Of a DNA stretch of 64,000 nt, positions 36,101-44,220 are shown in pieces (the stretch's first letter is position 1; every line of letters starts with the position of its first letter). The DNA comes from Amycolatopsis tolypomycina (GTDB lineage: Bacteria; Actinomycetota; Actinomycetes; Mycobacteriales; Pseudonocardiaceae), in assembly GCF_900105945.1 (NCBI RefSeq), contig NZ_FNSO01000004.1, positions 8,108,407-8,172,406 of the forward strand, read 5' to 3'. The notes below the pieces were generated by a model. It was given only the letters and a program-made list of their open reading frames with translations, ran no database searches and was not told where the DNA came from. The translations under genes and the position numbers were made by a program.

Positions 36101-36715
36101 ATGACCGCCAGCGGCGACGAAGCCATCGCGGCAGCGGAGAGGCGCGCGGAGAGCACCCGCTCGCGCAACCTCCCGCTGTGGGACGACCTGCCCATCCCCA
36201 ACGACACCGCGAACCTGCGCGAGGGGCCGAACCTCAACGACGCCTGCCTCGCGCTGCTGCCGCTCGTCGGCGTCTGGCGTGGTGAGGGCGAGGTCGACTA
36301 CCCGACCATCGACGGCCCGCGCAAGTTCGCGCAGCAGCTGACGATCTCCCACGACGGCCGCCCGTTCCTCATCCACGAGTCCCGCGCGTGGCTGCTGGAC
36401 GACGACGGCAACGTCATCCGCCCCGCCGCCCGCGAGTCCGGGTTCTGGCGGCCGCAGGCGGACGACACGATCGAGCTGCTGCTCACCCACAACACCGGCA
36501 TCGTCGAGCTGTACTACGGCAAGCCGCGCAACCAGACGTCCTGGGAGCTCGGCACCGACGCCGTGATCCGCACGGCCACGGCCAAGGACGTCACCGCGGC
36601 CCAGCGCCTGTACGGCCTGATCGAGGGCTCCCTCGGCTACGTCGAGGAACGCGCGATGGTGGGCCAGGAGATGCAGCCGCACACCTCGGCGCTGCTGCAC
36701 CGCGTCGTCGGCTGA
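36101..36715 (+). CDS. Nitrobindin-like (FABP-family) haem-binding protein
   Basis: 204 residues. A helical N-terminal extension (1-50) precedes a ten-stranded beta barrel with the family start LLPLVGVWRGEGEVDYPTI (GxWxGxG), middle strands HESRAWLLDDDG and ESGFWRPQ, and a C-terminal proximal-histidine strand HTSALLHRVV. Nitrobindins hold ferric haem and detoxify peroxynitrite or carry NO. Follows the small membrane peptide directly and is five bases before pxpB. Confidence 0.82.
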   Translation: MTASGDEAIAAAERRAESTRSRNLPLWDDLPIPNDTANLREGPNLNDACLALLPLVGVWRGEGEVDYPTIDGPRKFAQQLTISHDGRPFLIHESRAWLLDDDGNVIRPAARESGFWRPQADDTIELLLTHNTGIVELYYGKPRNQTSWELGTDAVIRTATAKDVTAAQRLYGLIEGSLGYVEERAMVGQEMQPHTSALLHRVVG

Positions 36716-36720
36716 CGCCG

Positions 36721-37317
36721 GTGCGCTGGCGGCGGTGCGGCGAGGACGCCGCCCTGCTCGACTGCGACTCGCTCGACCAGATGCGGGCCGCCCACGCGAC
36801 CGTGCTCGCCGCCCGGCCACCCGGGGTCGTCGACCTCGTGCCGGGCGCGCGCAGCCTGCTCGTCGTCGGCGGGGTCGCGGCCGTGCGCGCCCTGCTCGAA
36901 GCCGCCGATCTCGCGCACCCGCCCGTCGACGAGCCCCGCGAAGTGACCCTCGACGTCCGCTACGACGGCGAGGACCTGGCCCTGATCGCCGCCGACGCCG
37001 GAGTCTCGCCGGACACCGTCGTCGCGATGCACACCGAAGCCGTCTACACGGTCGCGTTCACCGGGTTCGCCCCCGGTTTCGGCTACCTGACCGGGCTTCC
37101 CGCTCCGCTCCGGCAGCCTCGGCTGGAGTCGCCGCGCACCCGCGTCCCGGCCGGGTCGGTCGGGCTCGCCGGCGAGTTCACCGGCGTCTACCCGCGCGAA
37201 TCGCCCGGCGGCTGGCGGCTGCTCGGGCACACGTCGGCGACGCTGTTCGACCCGCGCGCGGACCCGCCCGCGTTGTTCGCGCCGGGTGACCGCGTCCGCT
37301 TCCGGAGCGTCCGATGA
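36721..37317 (+). CDS. pxpB: 5-oxoprolinase subunit B (KipI-like)
   Basis: 198 residues of the allophanate-hydrolase subunit 1/KipI family. Diagnostic segment YTVAFTGFAPGFGYLTGLP followed by TRVPAGSVGLAGEFTGVYP. With PxpA and PxpC it hydrolyses 5-oxoproline in an ATP-dependent manner. GTG 36721 follows the previous stop by five bases and its stop overlaps the pxpC start (ATGA). Confidence 0.88.
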   Translation: MRWRRCGEDAALLDCDSLDQMRAAHATVLAARPPGVVDLVPGARSLLVVGGVAAVRALLEAADLAHPPVDEPREVTLDVRYDGEDLALIAADAGVSPDTVVAMHTEAVYTVAFTGFAPGFGYLTGLPAPLRQPRLESPRTRVPAGSVGLAGEFTGVYPRESPGGWRLLGHTSATLFDPRADPPALFAPGDRVRFRSVR

Positions 37318-38159
37318 GGAGCCTGGAGGTGCTCGACCCCGGGCGGCTCGCGCTGGTCGAGGACCTGGGCCGGCCCGGATACGCCCACCTCGGCGTCGCG
37401 CCTTCGGGTGCGCTCGACACGGCGTCACTGCGGCTGGCGAACCGCCTGGTGGGCAACGCCGAGGCCGCCGCCGGGATCGAAACCCTGCTCGGCGGCCTCT
37501 CCGTGCGCTTCACGGCCGCGGTGACGGCGGCGGTCACCGGCCCGGCGGTCGACGTCCGCATCGACGGCCGTCCCGTCGGCTCCCACGCGCCGCTGGCGGT
37601 GCGCGCGGGTCAGACGCTGACGCTGGGCACGCCGCCGGTGGGCCTGCGCTGCTACCTGGCGGTGTCCGGAGGCATCGCCGTGGAGCCGGTGCTGGGCAGC
37701 CGGTCCCGGGACGTCCTGTCCGGCATCGGGCCGCCGCCGTTGGAGACCGGAGACGTGCTTCCCCTCGGCAACCCCGGGATCCCGATCGGCGCGGACGTCG
37801 TCGTGCCGGCTCCCGCGCCGGGGGAACTCGTGGTGCCGGTGACGCTCGGGCCCCGCGACGACTGGTTCGCCGACCCGGCGGGCGGGCTCGCGGCGGGGTG
37901 GACGGTCACGGCCGAGTCGAACCGCGTCGGCCTGCGCCTCGACGGGACGCCGCTGCGCCGGGCCGTCGAGGGCGAGCTGCCCAGCGAGGGCGTCGTCACC
38001 GGCGCGATCCAGGTGCCGCCGAGCGGGCTGCCGGTGGTGTTCCTCGCCGACCACCCGACGACCGGCGGCTATCCGGTCGCCGCCGTCGTGAAAACGGCCG
38101 CGCTGAGCGCCCTCGCGCAGGCTCGGCCGGGTACCCGAATCCGGTTCCGGCCTTCCTGA
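37314..38159 (+). CDS. pxpC: 5-oxoprolinase subunit C (KipA-like)
   Basis: 281 residues, allophanate-hydrolase subunit 2/KipA family: LVEDLGRPGYAHLGVAPSGALD at the start, CYLAVSGGIAVEPVLGSRS, and the C-terminal FLADHPTTGGYPVAAVV. Coupled to pxpB by ATGA. The third subunit PxpA (LamB/YcsF) is not present in the window, so it is either elsewhere or the pair works with a different partner. Confidence 0.88.
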   Translation: MRSLEVLDPGRLALVEDLGRPGYAHLGVAPSGALDTASLRLANRLVGNAEAAAGIETLLGGLSVRFTAAVTAAVTGPAVDVRIDGRPVGSHAPLAVRAGQTLTLGTPPVGLRCYLAVSGGIAVEPVLGSRSRDVLSGIGPPPLETGDVLPLGNPGIPIGADVVVPAPAPGELVVPVTLGPRDDWFADPAGGLAAGWTVTAESNRVGLRLDGTPLRRAVEGELPSEGVVTGAIQVPPSGLPVVFLADHPTTGGYPVAAVVKTAALSALAQARPGTRIRFRPS

Positions 38160-38257
38160 GCAAGGCGTACCGCCACGCGGGTGAGACCCGGGTCACGCGG
38201 TGCACCCGTCCGGGTAGGGGGCGGAACCATGTCGCGCCGTCGCCCGTCCTCATAAGC

Positions 38258-38683
38258 GTGGAACAGGTGACGATCAGCGGTGGCACGGGTTTCCTCGACG
38301 TGAACACGCGGGCGCGGGCGGAGCTGCCGCAGTCGCTGCGGATCGCGCTGGCCACCGGGCAGCTGCGCCGTCCGCTGGCCACCACGCTCGGGCCGGTCCT
38401 CGACCTGCTCGTCGACGGCGACTACCACGTCAGCGGCCCGGAACGGCTGCCGGAAGACCAGCTGCTCACGCCGACCGACGCCTGGCCGCCGTCGGACGAG
38501 GCCCGCGTCGGCTACTACCGCACGGCCATCCGCACCGGGCACCGGCCGGTCGCGGTGGTGCTGGCCGACGGCGAACGCGAGCTGATCATCGACGGCCACC
38601 ACAAGATCGCCGCCTACCGCGCCGAAGAGGTCGCGCCCGCCGTCGTCCGGATCAGCCAGGGTCAGGCGTACTCGGCTTCGTAG
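38258..38683 (+). CDS. Small ParB/Srx-superfamily-like protein
   Basis: 141 residues from GTG 38258. No full family is recognised, but the C-terminal part (YYRTAIRTGHRPVAVVLADG, LIIDGHHKIAAYRAEEV) matches the ParB/sulfiredoxin-like fold where a DGHHR/K loop binds nucleotide. The N-terminus is beta-rich (TISGGTGFLDVNTRARAELP). It converges on the aminotransferase gene with a 22-nt overlap. Function unknown; it could be a nucleotide-binding switch protein. Confidence 0.55.
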   Translation: MEQVTISGGTGFLDVNTRARAELPQSLRIALATGQLRRPLATTLGPVLDLLVDGDYHVSGPERLPEDQLLTPTDAWPPSDEARVGYYRTAIRTGHRPVAVVLADGERELIIDGHHKIAAYRAEEVAPAVVRISQGQAYSAS

Positions 38684-39510
38684 GCCGCGACGAGCTCGGC
38701 GTACACCGCCGCGGAATCGGGCAGGCGCTCGCCGTCGAGGGTGTGCACGCGGGTCAGCTTGCGGACGCTGGAGGCCATGAACACGCCGTCGCCCTCCACG
38801 AGGTCGCGGACCGTGAGCGGCTCCACCTTGACCGCCCAGCCCGCCTTCTCGGCGCCGCGGAACAACGCGGCCTGGGTGGTCCCGGGCAGGATCCCGATGC
38901 TCGACGGCGGCGTGTAGAGCGTCCGGCCCTTCGCGAGCACCACGGTCGCCGTGGGGCCTTCGAAGACCGAACCGTCGGCCGCGGTGAAAATCACATCTTC
39001 GGCGCCGCGGCGGCCGGCCTCCCGCACCGCGGCCATGTTCACCGCGTACGAAAGCGGCTTGGCGCCGAGCAGCAGCCACGGCGCGCGCTCGGCGAGATCC
39101 GGCGGGAAACCGCGTTCGAGGGTGATCGCGGCGACGCCCTCGGCGCGGGCCTTGAGGACCGACGGCGCGATCTCCGAAGCCAGCGCGAAACCGGTCGGCG
39201 TCGCGGCCGGATCGCCGTCGGATCCGCGCGTGTACACCAGTTTCAGCACCATTTCCGGCCCGCCGGCCCACCTTTCGAGCACGAGCGAAACGACCCGTTC
39301 CCAGGCCGCCAGGTCGGGCTCGGGGAGGTCGAGCATGGCCGCCGAACGGGCCAGCCGCTCGAGGTGCGGGCGCAGCTCCCGTGGCTTGCCGCCGTCGACG
39401 AGGACGGTCTCGAAGACGCCGTCGCCGCGCATCAGCCCGAGGTCGTCGACCTTGATCTGGGCCACGTCGGGGTCGGCCGGGGTTCCGTCGAGGAAGACGA
39501 GCACGCGCAT
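38662..39510 (-). CDS. Class IV PLP aminotransferase (aminodeoxychorismate lyase-like)
   Basis: 282 residues. Family motifs: DDLGLMRGDGVFETVLV, catalytic lysine in LLLGAKPLSYAVNMAA, the phosphate-binding SSIGILPGTTQAALF and C-terminal VFMASSVRKLTRV. Adjacent to ygfZ it most likely is aminodeoxychorismate lyase (PabC) for p-aminobenzoate, as both are folate-related, but branched-chain or D-amino-acid transaminases share the fold. TACCGT six bases upstream of the ATG at 39510 supports a leaderless start; divergent from ygfZ. Confidence 0.85.
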   Translation of the reverse strand: MRVLVFLDGTPADPDVAQIKVDDLGLMRGDGVFETVLVDGGKPRELRPHLERLARSAAMLDLPEPDLAAWERVVSLVLERWAGGPEMVLKLVYTRGSDGDPAATPTGFALASEIAPSVLKARAEGVAAITLERGFPPDLAERAPWLLLGAKPLSYAVNMAAVREAGRRGAEDVIFTAADGSVFEGPTATVVLAKGRTLYTPPSSIGILPGTTQAALFRGAEKAGWAVKVEPLTVRDLVEGDGVFMASSVRKLTRVHTLDGERLPDSAAVYAELVAAYEAEYA

Positions 39511-39541
39511 GCCGACACGGTACTCACCTAGGCTGGGCGGT

Positions 39542-40672
39542 ATGCCGTACCGCTCGCCGCTGCTGGACGTGCCCGGATCGATCCCATCGCCTGACGACCA
39601 CCCCGAAGCCGGCGTCCCCTGGCACTGGGGAGACCCGTTCGCGGAGCAGCGCACGGCCTCGCGCAGCGTGGTCGTGATCGACCGCTCGCACCGCGAGTTC
39701 CTCGCCGTCTCCGGCGAAGAGCGGCTGTCGTGGCTGCACCTGGTCATCTCGCAGCACGTGACCGGGCTGGCCGAGGGCTCCGGCACCGAGGCCCTCGTGC
39801 TCGACAGCCAGGGCCGCGTCGAGACGCACATGGTGCTCGCGCACCTCGACGGCACGGTGTACCTCGATTCCGACGCGGGCTCGCGCGTCACGAGCGCGTT
39901 GCCCAAGGGCGGCCCGCAGACGCTGCACGAGTACCTCGAGGCGATGAAGTTCTGGTCCAAGGTGGACATCCGGGACGCGACGGGCGAACTGGCGCTGCTC
40001 ACCGTGCTCGGCCCGGACGCCGAGCGCGTGCTGAGCGCGGTCGGCGCCGAGGTCGGCCCGGAGCCGTACGCCGTGGCGGCGCTGCCGGGTGGCGGCTTCG
40101 CGCGGCGGATGCCGTGGCCGGGCCGGTGGAGCGTCGACCTGGCGGTGCCGCGCGCCGCGCTGGTGGACTGGTGGAAGAAGCTCACCGACGCGGGCGCGCG
40201 GGCGGCGGGCAGCTGGGTGTTCGACGCGTTGCGCGTCGAGTCGGTGCGCCCGCGGCTCGGCGTCGACACCGACGACCGCACGATCCCGCACGAGGTGGGC
40301 TGGGTCGGCTCGGCCGCGCACGTCGCGAAGGGCTGCTACCGCGGCCAGGAGACGGTGTCGAAGGTCCACAATGTGGGACGCCCGCCGCGGAACTTGTTGC
40401 TGCTGCACCTGGACGGCTCGCCCGAGGTCACCCCGGAGACCGGCGACCCGGTGCTGCTCGACGGCCGCACGGTCGGCCGGATCGGCACGGTGATCCAGCA
40501 CCACGAGCTCGGCCCGATCGCATTGGCGCTGGTCAAGCGCTCGACACCGGTGGGCGCGGAGCTGCTGGCTGGCTCGGAGGACAACCTCGTCCAGGCGGCG
40601 ATCGACCCCGACTCGGTGCCGGCCGAACAGCCTGCTCCGGGCCGTGCGGCGGCGGCCCAACTCCGTGGCTGA
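39542..40672 (+). CDS. ygfZ: YgfZ/GcvT-family folate-binding protein
   Basis: 376 residues, tetrahydrofolate-binding aminomethyltransferase fold. The family signature KGCYRGQETVSKVHNVG (K-G-C-Y-x-G-Q-E) is intact near residue 262, with LGVDTDDRTIPHEVGW just before. YgfZ proteins assist maturation or repair of iron-sulfur enzymes. TAGGCT ends seven bases before ATG 39542, indicating a leaderless transcript divergent from the class IV aminotransferase gene. Confidence 0.9.
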   Translation: MPYRSPLLDVPGSIPSPDDHPEAGVPWHWGDPFAEQRTASRSVVVIDRSHREFLAVSGEERLSWLHLVISQHVTGLAEGSGTEALVLDSQGRVETHMVLAHLDGTVYLDSDAGSRVTSALPKGGPQTLHEYLEAMKFWSKVDIRDATGELALLTVLGPDAERVLSAVGAEVGPEPYAVAALPGGGFARRMPWPGRWSVDLAVPRAALVDWWKKLTDAGARAAGSWVFDALRVESVRPRLGVDTDDRTIPHEVGWVGSAAHVAKGCYRGQETVSKVHNVGRPPRNLLLLHLDGSPEVTPETGDPVLLDGRTVGRIGTVIQHHELGPIALALVKRSTPVGAELLAGSEDNLVQAAIDPDSVPAEQPAPGRAAAAQLRG

Positions 40673-40721
40673 TCAAAAGCCCCTGACAGCGAGATCACGC
40701 TCAACCGGGATAAACTGCGCT

Positions 40722-41285
40722 GTGATCGAAGTGCGGCCCGGCGGCAGGCGGCGGATCGACCGCGTGCTCGGCCCGGGGTACCTCAGCGGCCTGGGTGAAC
40801 TGCCGCTGAAGGTGCTGCGCGAGCGGCGCGACGAAGCCGCGCAGGAAGAGACGGACCTGTCCTACCTGCGCCGTCTCCTGCACGCCCGGATCGACATCGT
40901 GCGCGCGGAGCAGGCCCGGCGCAGCTCCGGCGGCGAAGCGAGCATCGTCGACCAGCTGGCCACGATCCTGGCGGACAACGCGCTGGGCCCGGCGGCGGGA
41001 TCGGGCCGGCACCAGCAGCTGGAGCCGTCTCGTGCGGGCGAGCACCGCAGGCACGCGGAGGCCCTGATCGGCGACACGGACCTGACCGACGTCGGGTCCC
41101 TGTCCGACGAGAAGCTCGCCTCCGCTTTGGACACGTACGCGCGCGAAGAGCTGTCGGTGTCGTCGTTCCGCCGAGAGGTCCAGGGCGTGATGGACACGTT
41201 GAACGCGGAGATCGCGAAGCGCTACCAGCAGGGATCGGCCACAGTGGACGAGCTGCTGGAGAACGAAGGCGGCCGCGGCGAGTGA
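40722..41285 (+). CDS. rsiG: RsiG, c-di-GMP-binding anti-sigma factor
   Basis: 187 residues forming a two-helix coiled coil. The c-di-GMP motif E(X3)S(X2)R(X3)Q(X3)D is perfect in the C-terminal helix (E143, S147, R150, Q154, D158) and present in the N-terminal helix with one change (E43, S47, R50, H54 in place of Q, D58). In Streptomyces RsiG plus c-di-GMP sequesters the sporulation sigma WhiG. The gene overlaps the asparaginase gene by GTGA. Whether a WhiG-type sigma exists here cannot be seen in the window. Confidence 0.85.
   Translation: MIEVRPGGRRRIDRVLGPGYLSGLGELPLKVLRERRDEAAQEETDLSYLRRLLHARIDIVRAEQARRSSGGEASIVDQLATILADNALGPAAGSGRHQQLEPSRAGEHRRHAEALIGDTDLTDVGSLSDEKLASALDTYAREELSVSSFRREVQGVMDTLNAEIAKRYQQGSATVDELLENEGGRGE
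41239..41249. repeat. Interspersed palindrome CCACWGTGGAC, copy 3
   Basis: CCACAGTGGAC within rsiG, reading Ala-Thr-Val-Asp. One of five exact copies in the window; others at 9208-9218 (within GTCCACAGTGGAC 9206-9218), 20393-20403, 45450-45460 and 51496-51506. Confidence 0.5.
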
Positions 41286-42214
41286 CCAACCCCGTCCTCG
41301 CGGAAGTGGTCCGGTCAGGTTTCGTCGAAAGCGTCCACAGAGGCGCCCTGGTGATCACGGGCCCGGAGGGCGCAGTCCGCCTAGCGCTGGGCGACGTGGT
41401 CTCGCCGGTGTACCCGAGGTCGTCGAACAAGCCGCTGCAGGCGGTGGGGATGCTGCAGGCCGGGCTGGACTTCACGGGCGAGGAGCTCGCGCTGGCGTGC
41501 GCATCCCATTCGGGCGAGCCCGGCCACGTGAAGCGGGTCCTGGAGCTCCTCACGGCGGCCGGCCTGAGCGAGACCGACTTGGCGTGCCCGCCGGACTTCC
41601 CGCTGCACATCCCGAGCATGCGCGACGCGGCCGAGCCGAGGCGCGTGATGATGAACTGTTCGGGCAAGCACACGGCCATGCTGACAACGTGCGTCCGCGC
41701 GGGCTGGCCGGTCTCGGGGTACGTCTCACCGGACCATCCGCTGCAGCGGGCGATCGCTGAGGCCGTTTCGTCGCTGACCGGCGAGCCGATCGCCCACACG
41801 GGTGTCGACGGGTGCGGAGCGCCGTTGTTCGCGTTCTCCCTGACGGGGCTGGCGCGCGCATTCGGCCGGATCGCCACCGCTGCTTCGGGCCCGGTGCTGG
41901 AGGTGGCGTCGGCCATGCGGGCCCACCCGTGGCTGGTGGCGGGAACGGGCCGCGAGGACACGGTTCTGATGTCCGGTGTGGAGGGTTTGGTCGCCAAGGC
42001 GGGCGCGGAGGGAGTCCAGGCATTCGCATTGCCGGACGGGTTCGCGGTAGCGATCAAGCTGGACGACGGCGCGAAGCGGGCCTGCGCACCGCTCGCGGTG
42101 GAGGCGTTGAGGTACCTCGGGGTCGACGTGTCGGGGCTGTCAGAACTGGCACACCCGGAGGTCTTGGGCGGCGGACAGCCGGTGGGTGAGATTCGGGTGC
42201 CGGAGCTGCGCTGA
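41282..42214 (+). CDS. Asparaginase (L-asparaginase II family)
   Basis: 310 residues. Family PF06089-type asparaginase: VVRSGFVESVHRGALVI at the N-terminus, SSNKPLQAVGML, CASHSGEPGHVKRV, NCSGKHTAML and GVDGCGAPLFAFSL. Hydrolyses L-asparagine to aspartate and ammonia. GTG start overlaps rsiG stop by four bases, so it is translationally coupled to the anti-sigma gene, an unexplained pairing. Confidence 0.87.
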   Translation: MTNPVLAEVVRSGFVESVHRGALVITGPEGAVRLALGDVVSPVYPRSSNKPLQAVGMLQAGLDFTGEELALACASHSGEPGHVKRVLELLTAAGLSETDLACPPDFPLHIPSMRDAAEPRRVMMNCSGKHTAMLTTCVRAGWPVSGYVSPDHPLQRAIAEAVSSLTGEPIAHTGVDGCGAPLFAFSLTGLARAFGRIATAASGPVLEVASAMRAHPWLVAGTGREDTVLMSGVEGLVAKAGAEGVQAFALPDGFAVAIKLDDGAKRACAPLAVEALRYLGVDVSGLSELAHPEVLGGGQPVGEIRVPELR

Positions 42215-42815
42215 GGGGTGGAGTGCCGGGTCGACCTTCGGCCGGCGGCCGGCTTGGCTGCTCGCCGACCTGGGTCGGCTTGGCTGTTCGCCGACCTGGC
42301 CGGCTGCCTGCCTTGTCGACCTGGATGGCTGGCTGCTCGCCCTAGCTGGCCGGCTGCCTGCCTTGTCGACGGCGCGGCCCGCCGCATCCCCCGCTCCGCT
42401 CGCGCGCAGCTCATCGCGCGGTCGGCCGCACCAGTCGCCTGCCTGCCCCCAGCGAGCTCGCCACAGCAAGCCGCGCGGCCACCAGCCAGCCCGCCCGCCG
42501 CGGCCAGTCGCGTGGTCGCCCGCTCTGCCCGCCGGCGCTGCCCGCCGCAATCAGTCGCGCGGTCGCCCGCTCTGCCCGCCGGCGCTGCCCGCCGCAATCA
42601 GTCGCGCGGTCGCCCCTCAGCTGCGCCGCCGATTGCGTCGGCCGCCCCACCTGCGCACCGAACACGCCCGGCCGCAACTGCCGGCCGCGCCGGCCATTCC
42701 GCTGGTCAGCGAGCCGCGCGGCGCGGTTGCGTGGCTGAGCAGCCCCCGTTTTCCACGCTACCGGGAGGCACCGACAGTTTCGGGCTGGGAAGCCGCCGGG
42801 CCGTTCGGTTGTCCA
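42215..42815. repeat. Gene-free 600-bp region of decayed tandem repeats
   Basis: No convincing gene on either strand. Repeats seen: GGCTTGGCTG(C/T)TCGCCGACCTGG at 42251 and 42277 (26-bp step); GGCTGCCTGCCTTGTCGAC at 42302 and 42352 (50-bp step); and a 47-bp unit starting GCCGC(AATC/GGCC)A at 42497, 42544 and 42591, where copies 2 and 3 are identical for their first 25 bases and copy 3 then diverges. Units carry GTCGCCCGCTCTGCCCGCC. Frames through this region give low-complexity Leu/Ala/Arg chains only. Confidence 0.6.
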
Positions 42816-43712
42816 CTAGTTGGCGCGCTCGCGGGCGGCCACGTCGCCCCAGAACTCGCGGAGGTCCGAGAACAGCTCGGCCAGCTCCTCGACGTTGCCC
42901 GAGCGCAGGGCGTCCAGGATGTCGTGCACCTCGTCGGCCGTGTTGTCGGCCTCCAGGACCGGGTCCGTGAACAGCTGGACCAGGCCTCCGTAGTCGAGTT
43001 CGATCACCGAGTCCGCGTGGAAGTTGTCCAGCCAGCGGCGCGTCTCGAACAACACGCGGCCCGGGCCGGAGTCGCCGAACGTCTGCTCCAGGAGCTCGCC
43101 CGCCTCGCGGGCGCGGTGCTGCGCGTCCGCCAGGGTGGCTCGCCAGGACAGCTCGCGCTGCGGGTCGGCGCGGCCGTTGCCGAGCACCAGGCGGCGCTCC
43201 TCCGGCTCGATCAGCACGAACCACGGCAGGGGGACCGTCCAGGTCGTCGACAGCGTGTGCGCCGCCGACGTGCTCAGGTCCGCCATCGCCGCCTTCGTCC
43301 GGGCGCGGATCGTCTCCTGGGTGAAGCCGCCTTCGTCGAGGATGACGTTCTTCAGCGCCGGGTGGGCGTCGCCGAGGAACGTCACCAGCGCGGCGGCCGA
43401 CCGGGCGCGCAGCTCCAGTGGACAGACGAGCGGGCCGTGCTCGGCCTTGCCGCCCGGGACCTCCGCGGGGTCGAGCACCAGGACGTCGGTCAGCAGGCTC
43501 GGCGCCGGACGGCCGTCGGCCAGCTCGGCGGGCAGCAGCCGCCTCGGGGCCGCCACCTGTGACTTGAGCCACATGGCCTGCTCGCGTGCTCCCGCGTCCG
43601 TCCTGCGCAGCTTGGCCGCCGCGACGGCGGCGCGCAGGCGCTCGTCCGGCGGATCGCCCAGGGCGAGCAGGGGTTCGTACACCCGCAGGTAAGCCACGAA
43701 GGGACGGAGCAC
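42816..43712 (-). CDS. Conserved actinobacterial hypothetical protein (DUF8083-like)
   Basis: 298 residues from a GTG. Soluble. Recognisable blocks are MLRPFVAYLRVYEPLLAL at the start, a central LILDEGGFTQETIRA-like stretch, TLSTTWTVPLPWFVLIEPEERRLVLG and an acidic C-terminal helix region (ADEVHDILDALRSGNVEELAELF). These blocks recur in actinobacterial proteins of unknown function; I assign no activity. It stands alone beside the repeat region, divergent from the DUF3073 gene. Confidence 0.7.
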   Translation of the reverse strand: MLRPFVAYLRVYEPLLALGDPPDERLRAAVAAAKLRRTDAGAREQAMWLKSQVAAPRRLLPAELADGRPAPSLLTDVLVLDPAEVPGGKAEHGPLVCPLELRARSAAALVTFLGDAHPALKNVILDEGGFTQETIRARTKAAMADLSTSAAHTLSTTWTVPLPWFVLIEPEERRLVLGNGRADPQRELSWRATLADAQHRAREAGELLEQTFGDSGPGRVLFETRRWLDNFHADSVIELDYGGLVQLFTDPVLEADNTADEVHDILDALRSGNVEELAELFSDLREFWGDVAARERAN

Positions 43713-43919
43713 GGGTAGATCGTGGCACGTCTACCTGCATCGATCGTCACCGACCGGCCGGTAACCGGTGTCCGGCGGACACTGTCACCACCGGCACACC
43801 GTGCCACGTCGCATCGAACCCCCCGGACACGGTACGGTGTGACCAGGAAAGAATTGTCGAGACGATGCGGGGCCGCCGATTCCCCCGGCCGCCCCGCCCC
43901 TGTGCGAGGGGGTCGAGCC

Positions 43920-44114
43920 ATGGGGCGCGGCCGGGCTAAGGCCAAGCAGACGAAGGTGGCGCGTGAGCTCAAGTACAGCTCGCACGAGACCGACTTCGAT
44001 GCTTTGCAGCGCGAGCTGTCGAGTAACTCCTCCAGTGACAACCACCATGAGGACTCTGCCGACAGCCGGTATGAAGACCCGTACGACGACGGGTACGACG
44101 AGTACCGTCGTTGA
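43920..44114 (+). CDS. DUF3073 small basic-acidic protein
   Basis: 64 residues. Begins MGRGRAKAKQTKVARELKYS, the invariant basic block of DUF3073, followed by a Ser/Asp/Tyr-rich acidic tail (DSRYEDPYDDGYDEYRR). Abundant small actinobacterial protein of unknown role, often near purM/purF, which are 10 kb away here. ATG 43920. A GC-rich hairpin follows the stop. Confidence 0.88.
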   Translation: MGRGRAKAKQTKVARELKYSSHETDFDALQRELSSNSSSDNHHEDSADSRYEDPYDDGYDEYRR

Positions 44115-44124
44115 GCACGCGTAA

Positions 44125-44172
44125 ACGCGCGAGGGTGGAGCCGGGCCACATCCGGCAACCGCCCTCGCGCGT
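44125..44172 (+). terminator. Hairpin terminator after the DUF3073 gene
   Basis: ACGCGCGAGGGTGG pairs with CCGCCCTCGCGCGT (one mismatch) around a 20-base loop that itself has GCCGG/CCGGC pairing. Separates DUF3073 from the dehydrogenase gene. Confidence 0.7.
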
Positions 44173-44220
44173 CGCGTGCTGCCCAGAACCGGGGCTGCGA
44201 AGCGATGGAGGAGTGAACCG

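Noticed and set aside
42497..42640. Possible CRISPR array in the 47-bp repeats
   Set aside because: Units are contiguous tandem copies without unique spacers and there are no cas genes.
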